DNA of 44,667 nucleotides. Source: Pseudomonas sp. HMWF032. GTDB lineage: Bacteria > Pseudomonadota > Gammaproteobacteria > Pseudomonadales > Pseudomonadaceae. Each line of letters opens with the position of its first letter. Position 1 is the first letter of the stretch. The translations under genes were made by a program, and so were the position numbers. The stretch spans positions 1,439,220 through 1,483,886 of the forward strand of contig NZ_QAIG01000005.1 of assembly GCF_003060885.1 (NCBI RefSeq). The letters run 5' to 3'. Positions 9,484-19,103 of this stretch are shown here, one piece after another. Below the pieces are notes generated by a model that did no database searches, was not told the DNA's origin, and was given only the letters and a program-made list of their open reading frames with translations.

Positions 9484-11726
9484 CCCCGGATCAGATGCGT
9501 GATGCCTCGCTGCTTGAGCTGTTCCGCATGGAGGCGGAGGCGCAGAAACAGGTGCTGGATACCGGCCTGCTGATTCTTGAGCGTGACCCGGTGAATGCCG
9601 GGCAGTTGGAAGCCTGCATGCGCGCCGCCCACTCGCTCAAGGGGGCTTCACGGATTGTCGGCCTGGACAGTGGCGTAAAAGTGGCCCATGCCATGGAGGA
9701 CCTGCTGGTGGCCGCCCAGGAAGGTCTGCTGCGCCTGCTGCCAGACCATATCGATGCCCTGCTGCAAGGCTCCGACCTGCTGTTGCGCATCGGCCAGGCA
9801 CTGCCCGACACCGAGCTTGAATCGCAGATCCACCACGTCACTTCACGCCTGCAGGCACTGCTCGGGGCAGCCGTACCGGCCCTGCGTGAGCCGCCCACTG
9901 CCGCGCCCCCGACAACCGAGCCGACGTCCAGCGCCCAACCCGCGCCCACGCAGCCGCCCACTGAACCGACAAGCGAAGAGTACAGCCGGGTGCTGCGCGT
10001 TTCCGCCGAACGCTTCGACCACCTGATCGACCTGTCGGGCAAATCGCTGGTGGAGTTCCAGCGCATGAAACCACTGAGCGACTCCCTGCACCGCCTCAAG
10101 CGCCAGCAGGCTGCCGCAAGGCGTACCTACGAAAGCCTACGCGAACAGCTGCTCGGCCTGCCAATCAGCCCCACCATAGAAACCCTGCTCAACGATGGCC
10201 GCCACCTGCTGATGGAGTGCCAGCAGCAACTGCAGAGCCATCAGGAACTGTTCGATGACTTCGCCTGGCATGGCGGCCAGCGCACCCAGCAACTGTATGA
10301 CCTGGCCCTGGCCTCGCGCATGCGGCCGTTTGCCGACGTGCTGACCGGCCAGGCGCGCATGCTGCGTGACCTGGGACGTTCACTGGGCAAGCAGGTGCAC
10401 CTGGAGGTTGAAGGCGAACACACCCAGGTCGATCGCGACATTCTTGAACGATTGGAGGCCCCACTGACCCATCTGCTGCGCAACGCGGTTGATCACGGCA
10501 TCGAACCGCCGGCGCTGCGGGTGCGCAAGGGCAAGCCCGAAGAAGGCACGGTGCTGCTCAAAGCGCGCCATCACGCCAACATGCTGATTCTGGAAGTCAG
10601 CGATGACGGCGGCGGGGTTGACCTGGAGCGGGTCCGCCAGGCCATCATCGAGCGGCGCTTCACCTCCGCCGAACAGGTGGCGCAGATGAGCGAGGAAGAG
10701 CTGCTGACCTTCCTCTTCCTGCCCGGTTTCAGCATGAGCCAGCAGGTCACTGAAATCTCCGGGCGGGGTGTCGGCCTGGACGTGGTGCAGCACGAAATCC
10801 GCCGTATGCGTGGCAACGTGCGCCTACAACAGCGCCAGGGCGAAGGCAGCCTGTTCCATATCGAACTGCCACTGACCCTGTCAGTGGTCCGCGCGTTGGT
10901 GGTGAGCATCGGCGGCGAGGCGTATGCCTTTCCCCTGGCACAGATTGAACGCATGCTGCGCCTGCAGCGTGAGGCGATTGTTCACCTCGAAGGGCGCCAG
11001 CACTTCTGGCTCGAAAACGAACACATCGGCCTGCTGTCCGCCGCCCAGCTGCTGCAATGCGCCGAGCAAAAAAGCGAAGAGGCGGACATCCCGATTGTGA
11101 TGATCCGTGACCGCGAGCGCTGCCACGGCCTGGCGGTCGAACGTTTTATTGGTGAGTACACCCTGGTGCTGATGCCGCTGGACCCACGCCTGGGCAAGAT
11201 CCGCGACGTGGCGGCCGGGGCCTTGCTGCACGACGGTACGCCAGTGCTGATTCTGGATGTCGATGACCTGCTCAACTCGGTTGCCAAGCTGCTTGGCGGC
11301 GGCCATCTGGAGCGTGTCGACCACAGCGGCAGCACCCGCCAGGCCAGCAGCAAACGTGTGCTGGTGGTGGATGACTCGCTCACCGTGCGCGAGCTGGAAC
11401 GCAAACTGCTACTCAGTCGCGGCTATCAGGTCGAGGTGGCCGTCGATGGCATGGACGGTTGGAACGCCCTGCGCGCAGGCAGCTTCGACCTGCTGATCAC
11501 CGATATCGACATGCCGCGCATGGACGGCATCGAACTGGTCAACCTGCTGCGCCAGGACCCACGCCTGCGCTCGCTACCGGTGATGGTGGTGTCCTACAAG
11601 GACCGCGAAGAAGACCGCCGCAAAGGCCTGGAAGCCGGGGCGGACTATTACCTGGCCAAAGCCAGCTTCCATGACGAAGCACTGCTGGATGCCGTACAGA
11701 CCCTGATTGGAGAGGCACGCGAATGA
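9480..11726 (+). CDS. wspE: WspE, CheA-type hybrid histidine kinase with receiver domain
   Basis: This 748-residue cytoplasmic kinase phosphorylates WspR and WspF. The Hpt domain has its phosphorylated histidine at about H51 (AAHSLKGASR). A Pro/Thr-rich linker covers about 135-170. The catalytic domain shows the N-box LLRNAVDHGIEPP, G1 SDDGGGVD and G2 SGRGVGLDVV. A CheW-like regulatory domain follows (SIGGEAYAFPLAQIERML). The C-terminal receiver starts VLVVDDSLTVRELERK and has its Asp in LLITDIDMPRMDG. The missing P2 domain and the fused receiver are typical of WspE. It overlaps wspD and wspF by 4 bp each. Confidence 0.96.
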   Translation: MTPDQMRDASLLELFRMEAEAQKQVLDTGLLILERDPVNAGQLEACMRAAHSLKGASRIVGLDSGVKVAHAMEDLLVAAQEGLLRLLPDHIDALLQGSDLLLRIGQALPDTELESQIHHVTSRLQALLGAAVPALREPPTAAPPTTEPTSSAQPAPTQPPTEPTSEEYSRVLRVSAERFDHLIDLSGKSLVEFQRMKPLSDSLHRLKRQQAAARRTYESLREQLLGLPISPTIETLLNDGRHLLMECQQQLQSHQELFDDFAWHGGQRTQQLYDLALASRMRPFADVLTGQARMLRDLGRSLGKQVHLEVEGEHTQVDRDILERLEAPLTHLLRNAVDHGIEPPALRVRKGKPEEGTVLLKARHHANMLILEVSDDGGGVDLERVRQAIIERRFTSAEQVAQMSEEELLTFLFLPGFSMSQQVTEISGRGVGLDVVQHEIRRMRGNVRLQQRQGEGSLFHIELPLTLSVVRALVVSIGGEAYAFPLAQIERMLRLQREAIVHLEGRQHFWLENEHIGLLSAAQLLQCAEQKSEEADIPIVMIRDRERCHGLAVERFIGEYTLVLMPLDPRLGKIRDVAAGALLHDGTPVLILDVDDLLNSVAKLLGGGHLERVDHSGSTRQASSKRVLVVDDSLTVRELERKLLLSRGYQVEVAVDGMDGWNALRAGSFDLLITDIDMPRMDGIELVNLLRQDPRLRSLPVMVVSYKDREEDRRKGLEAGADYYLAKASFHDEALLDAVQTLIGEARE

Positions 11727-12727
11727 GGATTGCAATCGCCAACGACATGCCGCTGGCCGTCGAAAGCCTGCGCCGGGCGCTGGCTGCCGAGCCGCAGTAC
11801 GAGTTGATCTGGGTCGCCGAGAATGGCGAAGATGCCGTGCGCCGCTGCCGCGAGGATCACCCCGACCTGCTGCTGATGGACATGCTGATGCCCGGCATGA
11901 ACGGTGTCGAAGCCACCCGACGGATCATGCACGACACCCCCTGCGCGATCCTGATCGTCACCGCCGATGTCGAGCGCAACCTGACCCAGGTGTTCGATGC
12001 CATGGGCGCCGGCGCACTGGACGTAGTAGCCGTGCCATCACTCGGGCCGCAGCAGCTGCTCGATGGCGCGGCGATCCGCCGCAAGATCCACAACATCGCC
12101 TGGATGATCGGGCACAAGGCCTCAGGCAGCGTCACCTCGGCCCCAGCCAAGACCAGTGATCTGCGCGACAAACGCCTGGTGGCCATCGGTGCCTCGGCCG
12201 GCGGCCCGGCCTCGCTGGTTGAATTGCTGCAGCAGATCCCGGCGAAGTTTCCCGCCAGCATCGTCCTGGTGCAACACGTCGACGAGGTGTTTGCCGCAGG
12301 CATGGCGCAGTGGCTGGCCAGCGAATCACACCTGCCTGTGCGCCTGGCCCAGGACGGCGAGCTGCTGCAACCGGGTGAAGTGCTGCTGGCCGGCGCCAAC
12401 AACCACCTGTACTTGACCCCCGAAGGGCGGCTGGTCTACCGCCGCGAACCGGCCGATCAGGTCTACCGTCCGTCTATCGATGTATTCTTCAACAGCGTGG
12501 CCACCCACTGGTGCGGCGATGCCATCGGCGTGCTGCTGACCGGCATGGGCCGCGACGGCGCATGCGGGCTCAAGCAGATGCGTGAGCGCGGTTTTCACAC
12601 CATCGCCCAGGACCAAGCCAGCTGTGCGGTCTATGGTATGCCTAAGGCGGCGGCGGCCCTGGAAGCTGCCGTGGAGATTCTGCCGCTGGACAAGATTGCC
12701 CCTTGCCTAGTCAAGCGTTTGAGTTGA
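11723..12727 (+). CDS. wspF: WspF, CheB-type methylesterase response regulator
   Basis: This 334-residue protein should demethylate WspA and so damp the pathway; loss of WspF is known to lock WspR on and give wrinkly colonies. The receiver domain has its Asp at about D53 (LLMDMLMPGMNG). The methylesterase triad is visible as S158 (GASAGGPASL), H185 (VLVQHVDEVF) and D278 (TGMGRDGA). All expected residues are present, so the copy looks functional. It overlaps wspE by 4 bp. A 57-bp spacer separates it from wspR. Confidence 0.96.
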   Translation: MRIAIANDMPLAVESLRRALAAEPQYELIWVAENGEDAVRRCREDHPDLLLMDMLMPGMNGVEATRRIMHDTPCAILIVTADVERNLTQVFDAMGAGALDVVAVPSLGPQQLLDGAAIRRKIHNIAWMIGHKASGSVTSAPAKTSDLRDKRLVAIGASAGGPASLVELLQQIPAKFPASIVLVQHVDEVFAAGMAQWLASESHLPVRLAQDGELLQPGEVLLAGANNHLYLTPEGRLVYRREPADQVYRPSIDVFFNSVATHWCGDAIGVLLTGMGRDGACGLKQMRERGFHTIAQDQASCAVYGMPKAAAALEAAVEILPLDKIAPCLVKRLS

Positions 12728-12784
12728 TGCACCCACCGCTAGCACTTTGCCGGCACCAGATGAAGTAAATGATGGAGTACTGCC

Positions 12785-13807
12785 ATGCAACGGCCTCATG
12801 AGCATCCCCCGTTTCCTCAAGGGATACCCGACTATTCGATGATGGTGCTGCTGGTCGATGACCAAGCCATGATCGGCGAGGCCGTAAGGCGAGCGCTGGG
12901 CGAAGAGAGCGACATCGACTTCCACTTCTGCTCAGACCCGCACCAGGCCCTGCATGTGGCCCAACAGATCAAGCCCACGGTGATCCTGCAGGATCTGATC
13001 ATGCCCGGCATCGACGGCCTCGACCTGCTCAGCCAGTACCGCAGCACACCGGGGCTGCGTGATGTACCTATCATCGTGCTGTCGACCAAGGAAGACCCCA
13101 AGGTCAAGAGCGCAGCGTTCGCCGCTGGCGCCAACGACTACCTGGTGAAGTTGCCGGATGTGATTGAACTGCTGGCGCGTATCCGCTACCACTCGCGCTC
13201 CTACCTTACCCTGCAACAGCGGGATGAGGCCTACCGTGCCTTGCGCGAAAGCCAGCAGCAATTGCTCGACACCAACCTGGTGCTGCAACGGCTGATCAAA
13301 TCCGACGGTCTCACCGGCCTGGCCAACCGCCGCTATCTGGATGAATACATCGAAGTCGAGTGGCACCGGGCCCAGCGTGACAACAGCGAACTGTCTCTGT
13401 TGATGATCGACGTCGACTACTTCAAGGCCTACAACGATCAGTATGGGCATGTGGCCGGCGACGATGTGCTGCGCCAGGTGGGCGAGGCCTTACGCACCAG
13501 CTGCACCCGTGCCGCTGACCTCGCGGCCCGCTATGGCGGCGAAGAGTTCGCCGTGATCATGCCAGGCACCGCCTCCGGTGGCGCACGCCTGCAGGCCGAG
13601 AAGGTCCGGCGCGCCATCGAGGCGCTCGGCATCCCCCACGAGCGGCCGAAAGCGGGCTCATGCATCAGCGTAAGCATTGGTATCGCCACCCTCAGGCCGA
13701 GTGAGGGGAACGACCCCATGGGCCTGATCATTAAGGCCGACGAGGGCCTCTACCTGGCCAAGCACAGTGGCCGCAATCAGGTGGCGATGGCCCCGGATAA
13801 CAGCTGA
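12785..13807 (+). CDS. wspR: WspR, response-regulator diguanylate cyclase
   Basis: This 340-residue output protein of the Wsp pathway makes cyclic di-GMP when phosphorylated by WspE. The receiver domain has its Asp at D70 ([10 protein letters not shown]). A linker helix leads to the GGDEF domain with active site GGEEF at 251-255 and an intact inhibitory site R242-A-A-D245. Numbering agrees with the P. aeruginosa protein as I remember it (D70, R242, E253), so regulation by phosphorylation and product inhibition should be conserved. ATG at 12785 follows a GGAG about 8 bp upstream. It closes the wsp operon. Confidence 0.96.
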   Translation: MQRPHEHPPFPQGIPDYSMMVLLVDDQAMIGEAVRRALGEESDIDFHFCSDPHQALHVAQQIKPTVILQDLIMPGIDGLDLLSQYRSTPGLRDVPIIVLSTKEDPKVKSAAFAAGANDYLVKLPDVIELLARIRYHSRSYLTLQQRDEAYRALRESQQQLLDTNLVLQRLIKSDGLTGLANRRYLDEYIEVEWHRAQRDNSELSLLMIDVDYFKAYNDQYGHVAGDDVLRQVGEALRTSCTRAADLAARYGGEEFAVIMPGTASGGARLQAEKVRRAIEALGIPHERPKAGSCISVSIGIATLRPSEGNDPMGLIIKADEGLYLAKHSGRNQVAMAPDNS

Positions 13808-13914
13808 GCGCCTACGACAGATAAGCGCACTGTCGCGAAACGGGACCTTGGTGTACTTGGCCGGGCCGTACGCGCGGCCTTACCTTGCCTCGTCAGCCAA
13901 ACGAACGAAGCCTC

Positions 13915-14685
13915 ATGTCAGTGCCAGATATTCTGCTTCTGCTTGCCGCCGGTTTTGCTGCCGGCGGGATCAATGCCCTCGCCGGTGGCGGGACCTTTTT
14001 CTCCTTCCCGGCCCTGCTCGCGGCGGGCCTGCCGCCAGTGACGGCCAATGCCACCAATGCCGTGGCGCTATGGCCGGCCAGCCTGGCTGGTGCCTGGGCG
14101 GCACGCGACACACTGCGCCCGCTTGGCCGTTATCTGCTGCCGTTGCTACTGGCCGGACTGGCTGGCGGTTTAGCCGGCGGGCTGTTGCTGCTGCTTGGCG
14201 GCGATGCGCTCTTTGCCACACTGATTCCCTGGCTGCTGCTGGCCGCCACCGCGCTGTTTGCCGCCAGCCCCAGGCTCAGTCGCTGGCTGGCTGCACGTCG
14301 CGCCGACGCCGCCCAACCGCCGCACAGCCCGCTGTCACTGAGCGCGCATATTGGCGTGTCGATCTATGGTGGCTACTTCGGTGCCGGCATGGGCATCCTG
14401 CAACTGGCGACATTCTCCATCGAAGGCCACCCACTGGCCCGCGCCAATGCCCTGAAAAACCTGATTTCGGCGGTGATCTACAGCGTCGCCACGGCAACCT
14501 TTATCATCGCCGGGCGGGTCAGCGGGTATGAGTTGGGGATTCTGCTGGTGGGTGCCACCGTAGGCGGCTATGCCGGCGGTACGCTGGGCCAGCGTTTGCC
14601 GACCAAGTTCCTGCGCCTGCTGGTGATCAGCGTGGGCAGCGGGATGACGCTGTATTACTTCTGGGCGACCTATTTCGCCCAGTAG
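13915..14685 (+). CDS. TSUP-family (TauE/SafE-like) membrane permease
   Basis: This 256-residue, almost wholly hydrophobic inner-membrane protein has about eight helices. The repeated AGGINALAGGGTFFSFPAL element near the N-terminus and the second-half SIYGGYFGAGMGI motif define the TauE/SafE (TSUP) family, which exports or imports sulfur-containing or organic anions. The substrate cannot be deduced. ATG at 13915 begins MSVPDILLLL, the usual family start; an in-frame TTG at 13885 only adds a polar leader. It ends three bases before the convergent AraC gene. Confidence 0.88.
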   Translation: MSVPDILLLLAAGFAAGGINALAGGGTFFSFPALLAAGLPPVTANATNAVALWPASLAGAWAARDTLRPLGRYLLPLLLAGLAGGLAGGLLLLLGGDALFATLIPWLLLAATALFAASPRLSRWLAARRADAAQPPHSPLSLSAHIGVSIYGGYFGAGMGILQLATFSIEGHPLARANALKNLISAVIYSVATATFIIAGRVSGYELGILLVGATVGGYAGGTLGQRLPTKFLRLLVISVGSGMTLYYFWATYFAQ

Positions 14686-14688
14686 CAC

Positions 14689-15681
14689 TCAATTTTTGCC
14701 GCGTTTGCGAAACTCCACCGGGGTTTCGCCGACCCAGCGCTTGAACGCGCGATAGAAGGTGCTCGGCTCGGAGAAGCCAGTGCGCTCGACAATCACCTCG
14801 ATGCGCTCATCCGTATTGAGTAGCAGGTCCTTGGCCAAACGGCAGCGGTAGTCAGTCACCAGGTCATTGAAGCGCACCCCGGCCATGGCCAGTCGCTCGC
14901 GCAGCCGCCGCGCCGGCATGTTCAGCCGCGCGGCGACCTGTTCCAGGGTCGCGCCGCTGTCGACCAGCAACTCGCCAATCAGCTCACGCACCTTGCGCAC
15001 CAGGTCCAGTCGCTCGACTTCGGCCAGCTGCCGCCGCGCCAACGACTCGTGCATGCGCAGCAGTTCCGGGGCGGCATGCCGTGAGGTTTTGTCCAGCACA
15101 GCGGCATTGAACACCAGCGCGTAACGCTCACCACCCAGTTGTGCCGGACAGCCATACACCTGCTGATAACGCTCAGCCGGGGCACCCTCGGCATGCATGA
15201 ACTGCACTTCATAGGGGGTAAAGTCACCTTCTGTCAGCGCATCGAACAAGCGGATCACCGCGCCGGCGAGCATTTCCGGGAAATGGCGTGGGGTGCCGGG
15301 AACCAGCCCGAGCACCAGCACCGCGCGCTCGCCCTGGACGTCCAGCTTGGCGTTCAGGGTGTCGGAGAGCAGGCGTACATAGCGCAGGGCATGGCGCAGG
15401 CCTTCGCCGAAGGTCTCACTGGAAAGGAACAGGTATTCCAGCAGCAGGCCATGAAAGGCTGGAAGGTGCTGGGCCAGGTAAAGGCCGACATGCTCTTCAC
15501 CGCATTCGTCGATCGCCGCCTTCCAGAACAGCGTCTGGGCGGCATGCGGAAACCGGCCGGCGGGCAAACCACCAGGCGGCAGGCCGACACGCGCCAGCAC
15601 GCGATCAGGATCGGTACCACTGGCACGCAAGGCATCTAATACGGGCCGCATCAGCGCCACGTCGTCAGTCAGGTCACGCAT
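14689..15681 (-). CDS. AraC-family transcriptional regulator
   Basis: This 330-residue regulator has an N-terminal ligand-binding domain of the AraC arabinose-binding-like type (about 20-200). A C-terminal double helix-turn-helix follows (about 235-325), with VAARLNMPARRLRERLAMAGV and ERTGFSEPSTFYRAFKRWVGETPVEFRK. The second motif is the AraC signature. The gene is divergent from the MaoC-like gene, whose start is 173 bp away, so that gene is its most likely target (inference). It converges on the TSUP gene with a 3-bp gap and no terminator was seen. Effector unknown. Confidence 0.9.
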   Translation of the reverse strand: MRDLTDDVALMRPVLDALRASGTDPDRVLARVGLPPGGLPAGRFPHAAQTLFWKAAIDECGEEHVGLYLAQHLPAFHGLLLEYLFLSSETFGEGLRHALRYVRLLSDTLNAKLDVQGERAVLVLGLVPGTPRHFPEMLAGAVIRLFDALTEGDFTPYEVQFMHAEGAPAERYQQVYGCPAQLGGERYALVFNAAVLDKTSRHAAPELLRMHESLARRQLAEVERLDLVRKVRELIGELLVDSGATLEQVAARLNMPARRLRERLAMAGVRFNDLVTDYRCRLAKDLLLNTDERIEVIVERTGFSEPSTFYRAFKRWVGETPVEFRKRGKN

Positions 15682-15854
15682 TTTTCAGAAATTCTTATTG
15701 TTCGCGAGGCGCGGCCATCTTAGGCAGCTTTAGGTCCTGCGCTCAAGGCGTGAATACGTGCAATTGACTGCCCCGCCGCACAACCAGGCAGGGCGGCCAA
15801 TGCAGATACAGACGCGCCGACTAAGCTGCTGCCACCGTTCTGAGGAGTGCCCCC

Positions 15855-16709
15855 ATGGCCATCGACTGGCTCGATCTGCCCACCCCACCCGCATTACCCG
15901 GCCTTTTTCTACGCGCGGCTCTGCGTCGCCGCGTCACCGGGCGCCGCTTGCCTGAGTTGGGCGTGCGCTGTCAGGTAACCGTGAATATCCAACACCTGGC
16001 TCGCTATCGGCAGATCTGTGGGTTTGCTGACGACCACCTGCTCCCCGCCCCCTATCCGCATATCCTGGCCTTCGCCCTGCAAATGCAGCTGCTCACAGAC
16101 TGGCGCTTTCCGTTCCCGCTGCTGGGGCTGGTGCATCTGGAAAACCATATCCGCGTGCTACGCCCGCTTGGAGGCCTCGGGCCGTTCACGGTCAGCGTGC
16201 AGGTGCAAAACCTACAGCCGCATGACAAGGGCGTGACCTTCAGCCTGATCACCCAACTGCACGACCAGCTCGGCCTGCTCTGGGAAGGTGATAGCCGCAT
16301 CCTATGCCGCGCCCTGCGTCTGGACGGCAAGCCACTCGAGCGAGACGGCGAAACAGCGCTTGAGCAGACCACCCTGGCGCATTGGCGTGTGCCAGCCGAT
16401 ATCGGCCGGCGCTACGCGCGCGTTGCTGGCGACTACAACCCGATCCATCTGTTTGCCGCCACCGCCAAGCTGTTCGGCTTCCCCCGCGCCATTGCCCACG
16501 GGCTGTGGAACAAAGGCCGCGCCCTGGCCGAGCTGGGCACGCGCCTGCCTGCCGCCGGCTATGAAGTGAGCGTGCGTTTCCAAAAACCGGTGCTGCTGCC
16601 CGCCGACGTACGCCTACTGAGCAGCGAGCCTGCGGCCAATGGCCAGTTCAGCCTGCTCGGTGATGATGAGCGCGTGCACATGACCGGCCACTGGCGAACA
16701 CTGGGCTGA
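15855..16709 (+). CDS. MaoC-like hot-dog-fold dehydratase/hydratase
   Basis: This 284-residue cytoplasmic protein has a C-terminal hot-dog domain with the hydratase-2 signature YARVAGDYNPIHL plus AIAHGLW (about 188-220), in which Asp and His are the usual catalytic pair for adding water to enoyl-CoA or enoyl-ACP. The N-terminal half (about 30-160) looks like a degenerate second hot-dog domain. Substrate is unknown; acyl-CoA or acyl-ACP metabolism is expected for the family. ATG at 15855 follows a strong GAGGAG Shine-Dalgarno. The divergent AraC regulator probably controls it. Confidence 0.86.
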   Translation: MAIDWLDLPTPPALPGLFLRAALRRRVTGRRLPELGVRCQVTVNIQHLARYRQICGFADDHLLPAPYPHILAFALQMQLLTDWRFPFPLLGLVHLENHIRVLRPLGGLGPFTVSVQVQNLQPHDKGVTFSLITQLHDQLGLLWEGDSRILCRALRLDGKPLERDGETALEQTTLAHWRVPADIGRRYARVAGDYNPIHLFAATAKLFGFPRAIAHGLWNKGRALAELGTRLPAAGYEVSVRFQKPVLLPADVRLLSSEPAANGQFSLLGDDERVHMTGHWRTLG

Positions 16710-16800
16710 ATCCTCCGGAGTCTGCCGTTTCCAGTACGGCAGCCGCTTGCACCGCACGGCCGAACCCCCGAAGCTAGGCGTCTGTTTGCTGGAGCGCCTG

Positions 16801-17115
16801 ATGAACCTCGCTGAAATCACCACCCGTATGCACGCCATTCGTGATCACAATGACTGGCGTCCCTTTCACAGCCCGAAGAACCTGAGCATGGCCGCCAGCG
16901 TGGAAATGGCCGAGCTGGTGGAAATTTTCCAGTGGCTGAACGAAGCGCAATCGCGGCAACTCAGCGCTGAGCAACTCACCCATGCCGGGCAAGAAATCGG
17001 CGACGTCATCCTCTATCTGGTGCTGCTGTGTGGCGAACTGGGTCTGGACATGGAACAGGTGGTGCGCGCCAAACTGGCCGACAACGAACGGCGTTTCCTC
17101 GGAGACACGCCATGA
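16801..17115 (+). CDS. MazG-like nucleotide pyrophosphohydrolase
   Basis: This 104-residue all-alpha protein has the MazG-like metal-binding pattern: SVEMAELVEIFQW with the E-x-x-E pair, and GQEIGDVILYLVLL with E-x-x-D. It resembles RS21-C6/iMazG dNTP pyrophosphatases, which hydrolyse modified or excess (d)NTPs to monophosphates. The ATG at 16801 begins MNLAEITTRM, the expected start of the fold; upstream in-frame codons lack the fold. It overlaps cmoM by 4 bp (ATGA), so the two are probably translated together. Confidence 0.9.
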   Translation: MNLAEITTRMHAIRDHNDWRPFHSPKNLSMAASVEMAELVEIFQWLNEAQSRQLSAEQLTHAGQEIGDVILYLVLLCGELGLDMEQVVRAKLADNERRFLGDTP

Positions 17116-17861
17116 CTGATCGGCACTTCGACGAGCTGGCCACGCGTTTTGCCGAGAAGATCTACGGCGGCGCCAAGGGTGCGATTCGCCTGGCCGTACT
17201 CCAGGCCGATCTCGCCGAAGCCCTGCCCGACAGGCCGCTGCGGGTGCTGGATATTGGCGCGGGGCTTGGCCATATGTCGCTGTGGCTGACCGAGCGCGGC
17301 CATCAGGTGACGCTGACGGAACCTGCCGAACCGATGCTCAATGGTGCACGCGAGCGCTTTGCCGCAGCAGGACAACATGCCACCTTTATTCAAGCGCCCT
17401 GGCAGGACTTGCTCGGCCAGCGAGAGCAACCTTACGACCTGGTGATCTGCCATGCGGTGCTGGAGTGGCTGGCCGAACCGCACAGCATTCTGCCGGTGCT
17501 GCACCAGCTGTGCGCGCCCGGTGGCTGGCTGTCGCTGGCGTTCTACAACAAGGATGCGCTGATCTACCGCAACCTGCTTAAAGGCCACTTCCGCAAGCTG
17601 CGCAAGGCCGAGTTTGCTGGCGAGAAGCAAAGTCTGACCCCGCAGATGCCGCTTGATCCGCGCGAGCTGGCGGCGCAACTTGAGGCGAATTGGCAAGTCG
17701 AAAGCCAGAGTGGCGTGCGGGTGTTTCACGACTACATGCCGCCACCCTTTCAGGCCAAGGCTGAGTTGATCGACCTGCTGGAAATGGAACTGGCCTACCG
17801 CCGCCACCCCAGCTTTGCCGGGCTGGGGCGCTACCTGCACTGGATCTGCCGGCCACGCTGA
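17112..17861 (+). CDS. cmoM: CmoM, tRNA 5-carboxymethoxyuridine methyltransferase
   Basis: This 249-residue SAM-dependent methyltransferase should methylate cmo5U34 of wobble tRNAs to mcmo5U. The start ([20 protein letters not shown]) aligns by eye with E. coli CmoM (formerly SmtA). SAM motif I is [15 protein letters not shown] (about 44-58), and the later motif is [15 protein letters not shown]. The ATG at 17112 overlaps the MazG-like stop. The longer open frame upstream lies inside the MazG-like gene and is not needed. Confidence 0.88.
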   Translation: MTDRHFDELATRFAEKIYGGAKGAIRLAVLQADLAEALPDRPLRVLDIGAGLGHMSLWLTERGHQVTLTEPAEPMLNGARERFAAAGQHATFIQAPWQDLLGQREQPYDLVICHAVLEWLAEPHSILPVLHQLCAPGGWLSLAFYNKDALIYRNLLKGHFRKLRKAEFAGEKQSLTPQMPLDPRELAAQLEANWQVESQSGVRVFHDYMPPPFQAKAELIDLLEMELAYRRHPSFAGLGRYLHWICRPR

Positions 17862-17890
17862 TTGCCCTCTCACTGGAGGCTGAACACTCA

Positions 17891-18484
17891 ATGAAAAGAC
17901 TGGGCGCATTACTGCTACTGACGAGTCTCGCAGCCTGCCAGAGCGACAACCCATATACCGCCGAAAGTAAGCCCCTGCCGCCTGCACCCGCACAGGCGGC
18001 CCAGCAACTGGATCTCAGCGCCTATCCGGCAAAACCACGCGACTTCGGCCGCTACCGCACCTGGAGCTGGCAACGCCTGCCTGCCGGCACGGCCTGGGCC
18101 AGCTCCGAGCAGGTGCAGGAAGCACTCAGCAATGCCCTCGACCAACGCGGCCTGCGCCCACATCGCGCTGGCAACACCAGCGACCTCAAGGTCAGCGCCG
18201 AGCTGCGTTTGGAGCAACGCCTGCGCCAGGTCACCGAACACTACGGCAGCCAGTACGGTCATAGTCGGTATGGCAACGACTACGGCATGTGGGGCAGTGC
18301 GCCGCTGGTGCGCAGCTATACCGAAGAGGTCATGGTGGTGCGCATCGAGTTGTTCGATGGCCAGGATGGTCAGCCGATCTGGAGCGCCAGCGCCGAAACC
18401 CTTAACAGCGGCAGCCAGAGTGAACGCGCCGCGGCATTGCGCAATGCGGTACAACAGGCTCTGGCGGCGTACCCACCACACTGA
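17891..18484 (+). CDS. DUF4136 lipoprotein (first of a tandem pair)
   Basis: This 197-residue protein has a lipoprotein signal peptide with lipobox LAAC (Cys16), so it should be lipidated and anchored in the outer or inner membrane. The rest carries the DUF4136 pattern: FGRYRTWSW near residue 55, [20 protein letters not shown] in the middle, and [20 protein letters not shown] near the end. A Tyr/Gly/Ser-rich loop ([15 protein letters not shown]) sits at about 118-132. Function of the family is unknown. GGAG precedes the ATG. A paralogue follows after 24 bp. Confidence 0.85.
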   Translation: MKRLGALLLLTSLAACQSDNPYTAESKPLPPAPAQAAQQLDLSAYPAKPRDFGRYRTWSWQRLPAGTAWASSEQVQEALSNALDQRGLRPHRAGNTSDLKVSAELRLEQRLRQVTEHYGSQYGHSRYGNDYGMWGSAPLVRSYTEEVMVVRIELFDGQDGQPIWSASAETLNSGSQSERAAALRNAVQQALAAYPPH

Positions 18485-18508
18485 TTGCTGAACCCGAGGA
18501 GAGCCCCC

Positions 18509-19072
18509 ATGCGTGCATCACTGCTGTTACTGCCCCTGCTGCTGATCCTTAGCGCCTGCCAGACACCGCAGCTGGAACGCGACTTCGACCCCGAGCGGGA
18601 CTTTACCGCTTACCGCAGCTGGAGCTGGCAGGAACCTGCCGTACAGTTCAAACCCGATGACCCGCGCATCAACAGCGACCTCACCGGCCAACGTATTCGC
18701 AGCGCGGTCCGCGAACAGCTCGACCAACGTGGCCTGCGCGCAACAGCGGCAAATACGCCGGGCGATCTCAAGGTGCAAGTGTGGATGATCGTCGACAACC
18801 GCCAGCAGCAGGTCAGCACCCACTTTGGCGGAGGCTGGGGCGAGCCATGGTCCGGGGGGTTCTGGGGCGGCCCGAGTTATGTGGAAACCCGCACGTTGGA
18901 CTATCAGGTCGGCATCCTGCAGATCGACCTGCTCGACGGCAAGGACGGCAAGTTGGTCTGGCGCGGTAGTGCCGAACAGGTGCTGCGCAGCCGCCAACCC
19001 AGCCCCAACGAGCGCGCGGCAGCGATTCGCAGTACGGTTGCAGAAGTGCTAAGCCAATACCCACCGCGCTGA
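18509..19072 (+). CDS. DUF4136 lipoprotein (second of a tandem pair)
   Basis: This 187-residue paralogue of the preceding gene shares the same layout: signal peptide with lipobox LSAC, FTAYRSWSWQEP near the N-terminus, LDQRGLRATAANTPGDLKV, and LQIDLLDGKDGKLVWRGSAEQ. Its variable loop is Gly/Trp-rich (FGGGWGEPWSGGFWGG) where the first copy is Tyr-rich. ATG at 18509 follows a GAGGAG Shine-Dalgarno. The pair looks like an old tandem duplication, probably one transcript. Function unknown. Confidence 0.85.
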   Translation: MRASLLLLPLLLILSACQTPQLERDFDPERDFTAYRSWSWQEPAVQFKPDDPRINSDLTGQRIRSAVREQLDQRGLRATAANTPGDLKVQVWMIVDNRQQQVSTHFGGGWGEPWSGGFWGGPSYVETRTLDYQVGILQIDLLDGKDGKLVWRGSAEQVLRSRQPSPNERAAAIRSTVAEVLSQYPPR

Positions 19073-19103
19073 GCGCGCACTCCTCACTCAACAAGGATGT
19101 TGC

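Noticed and set aside
13811..13840. Possible terminator after wspR
   Set aside because: CGACAG/CTGTCG is only a 6-bp stem with a nine-base loop and no T-tract, too weak to call.
17013..17993. 326-residue open frame on the minus strand
   Set aside because: Antisense to cmoM and the first DUF4136 gene, both well supported.
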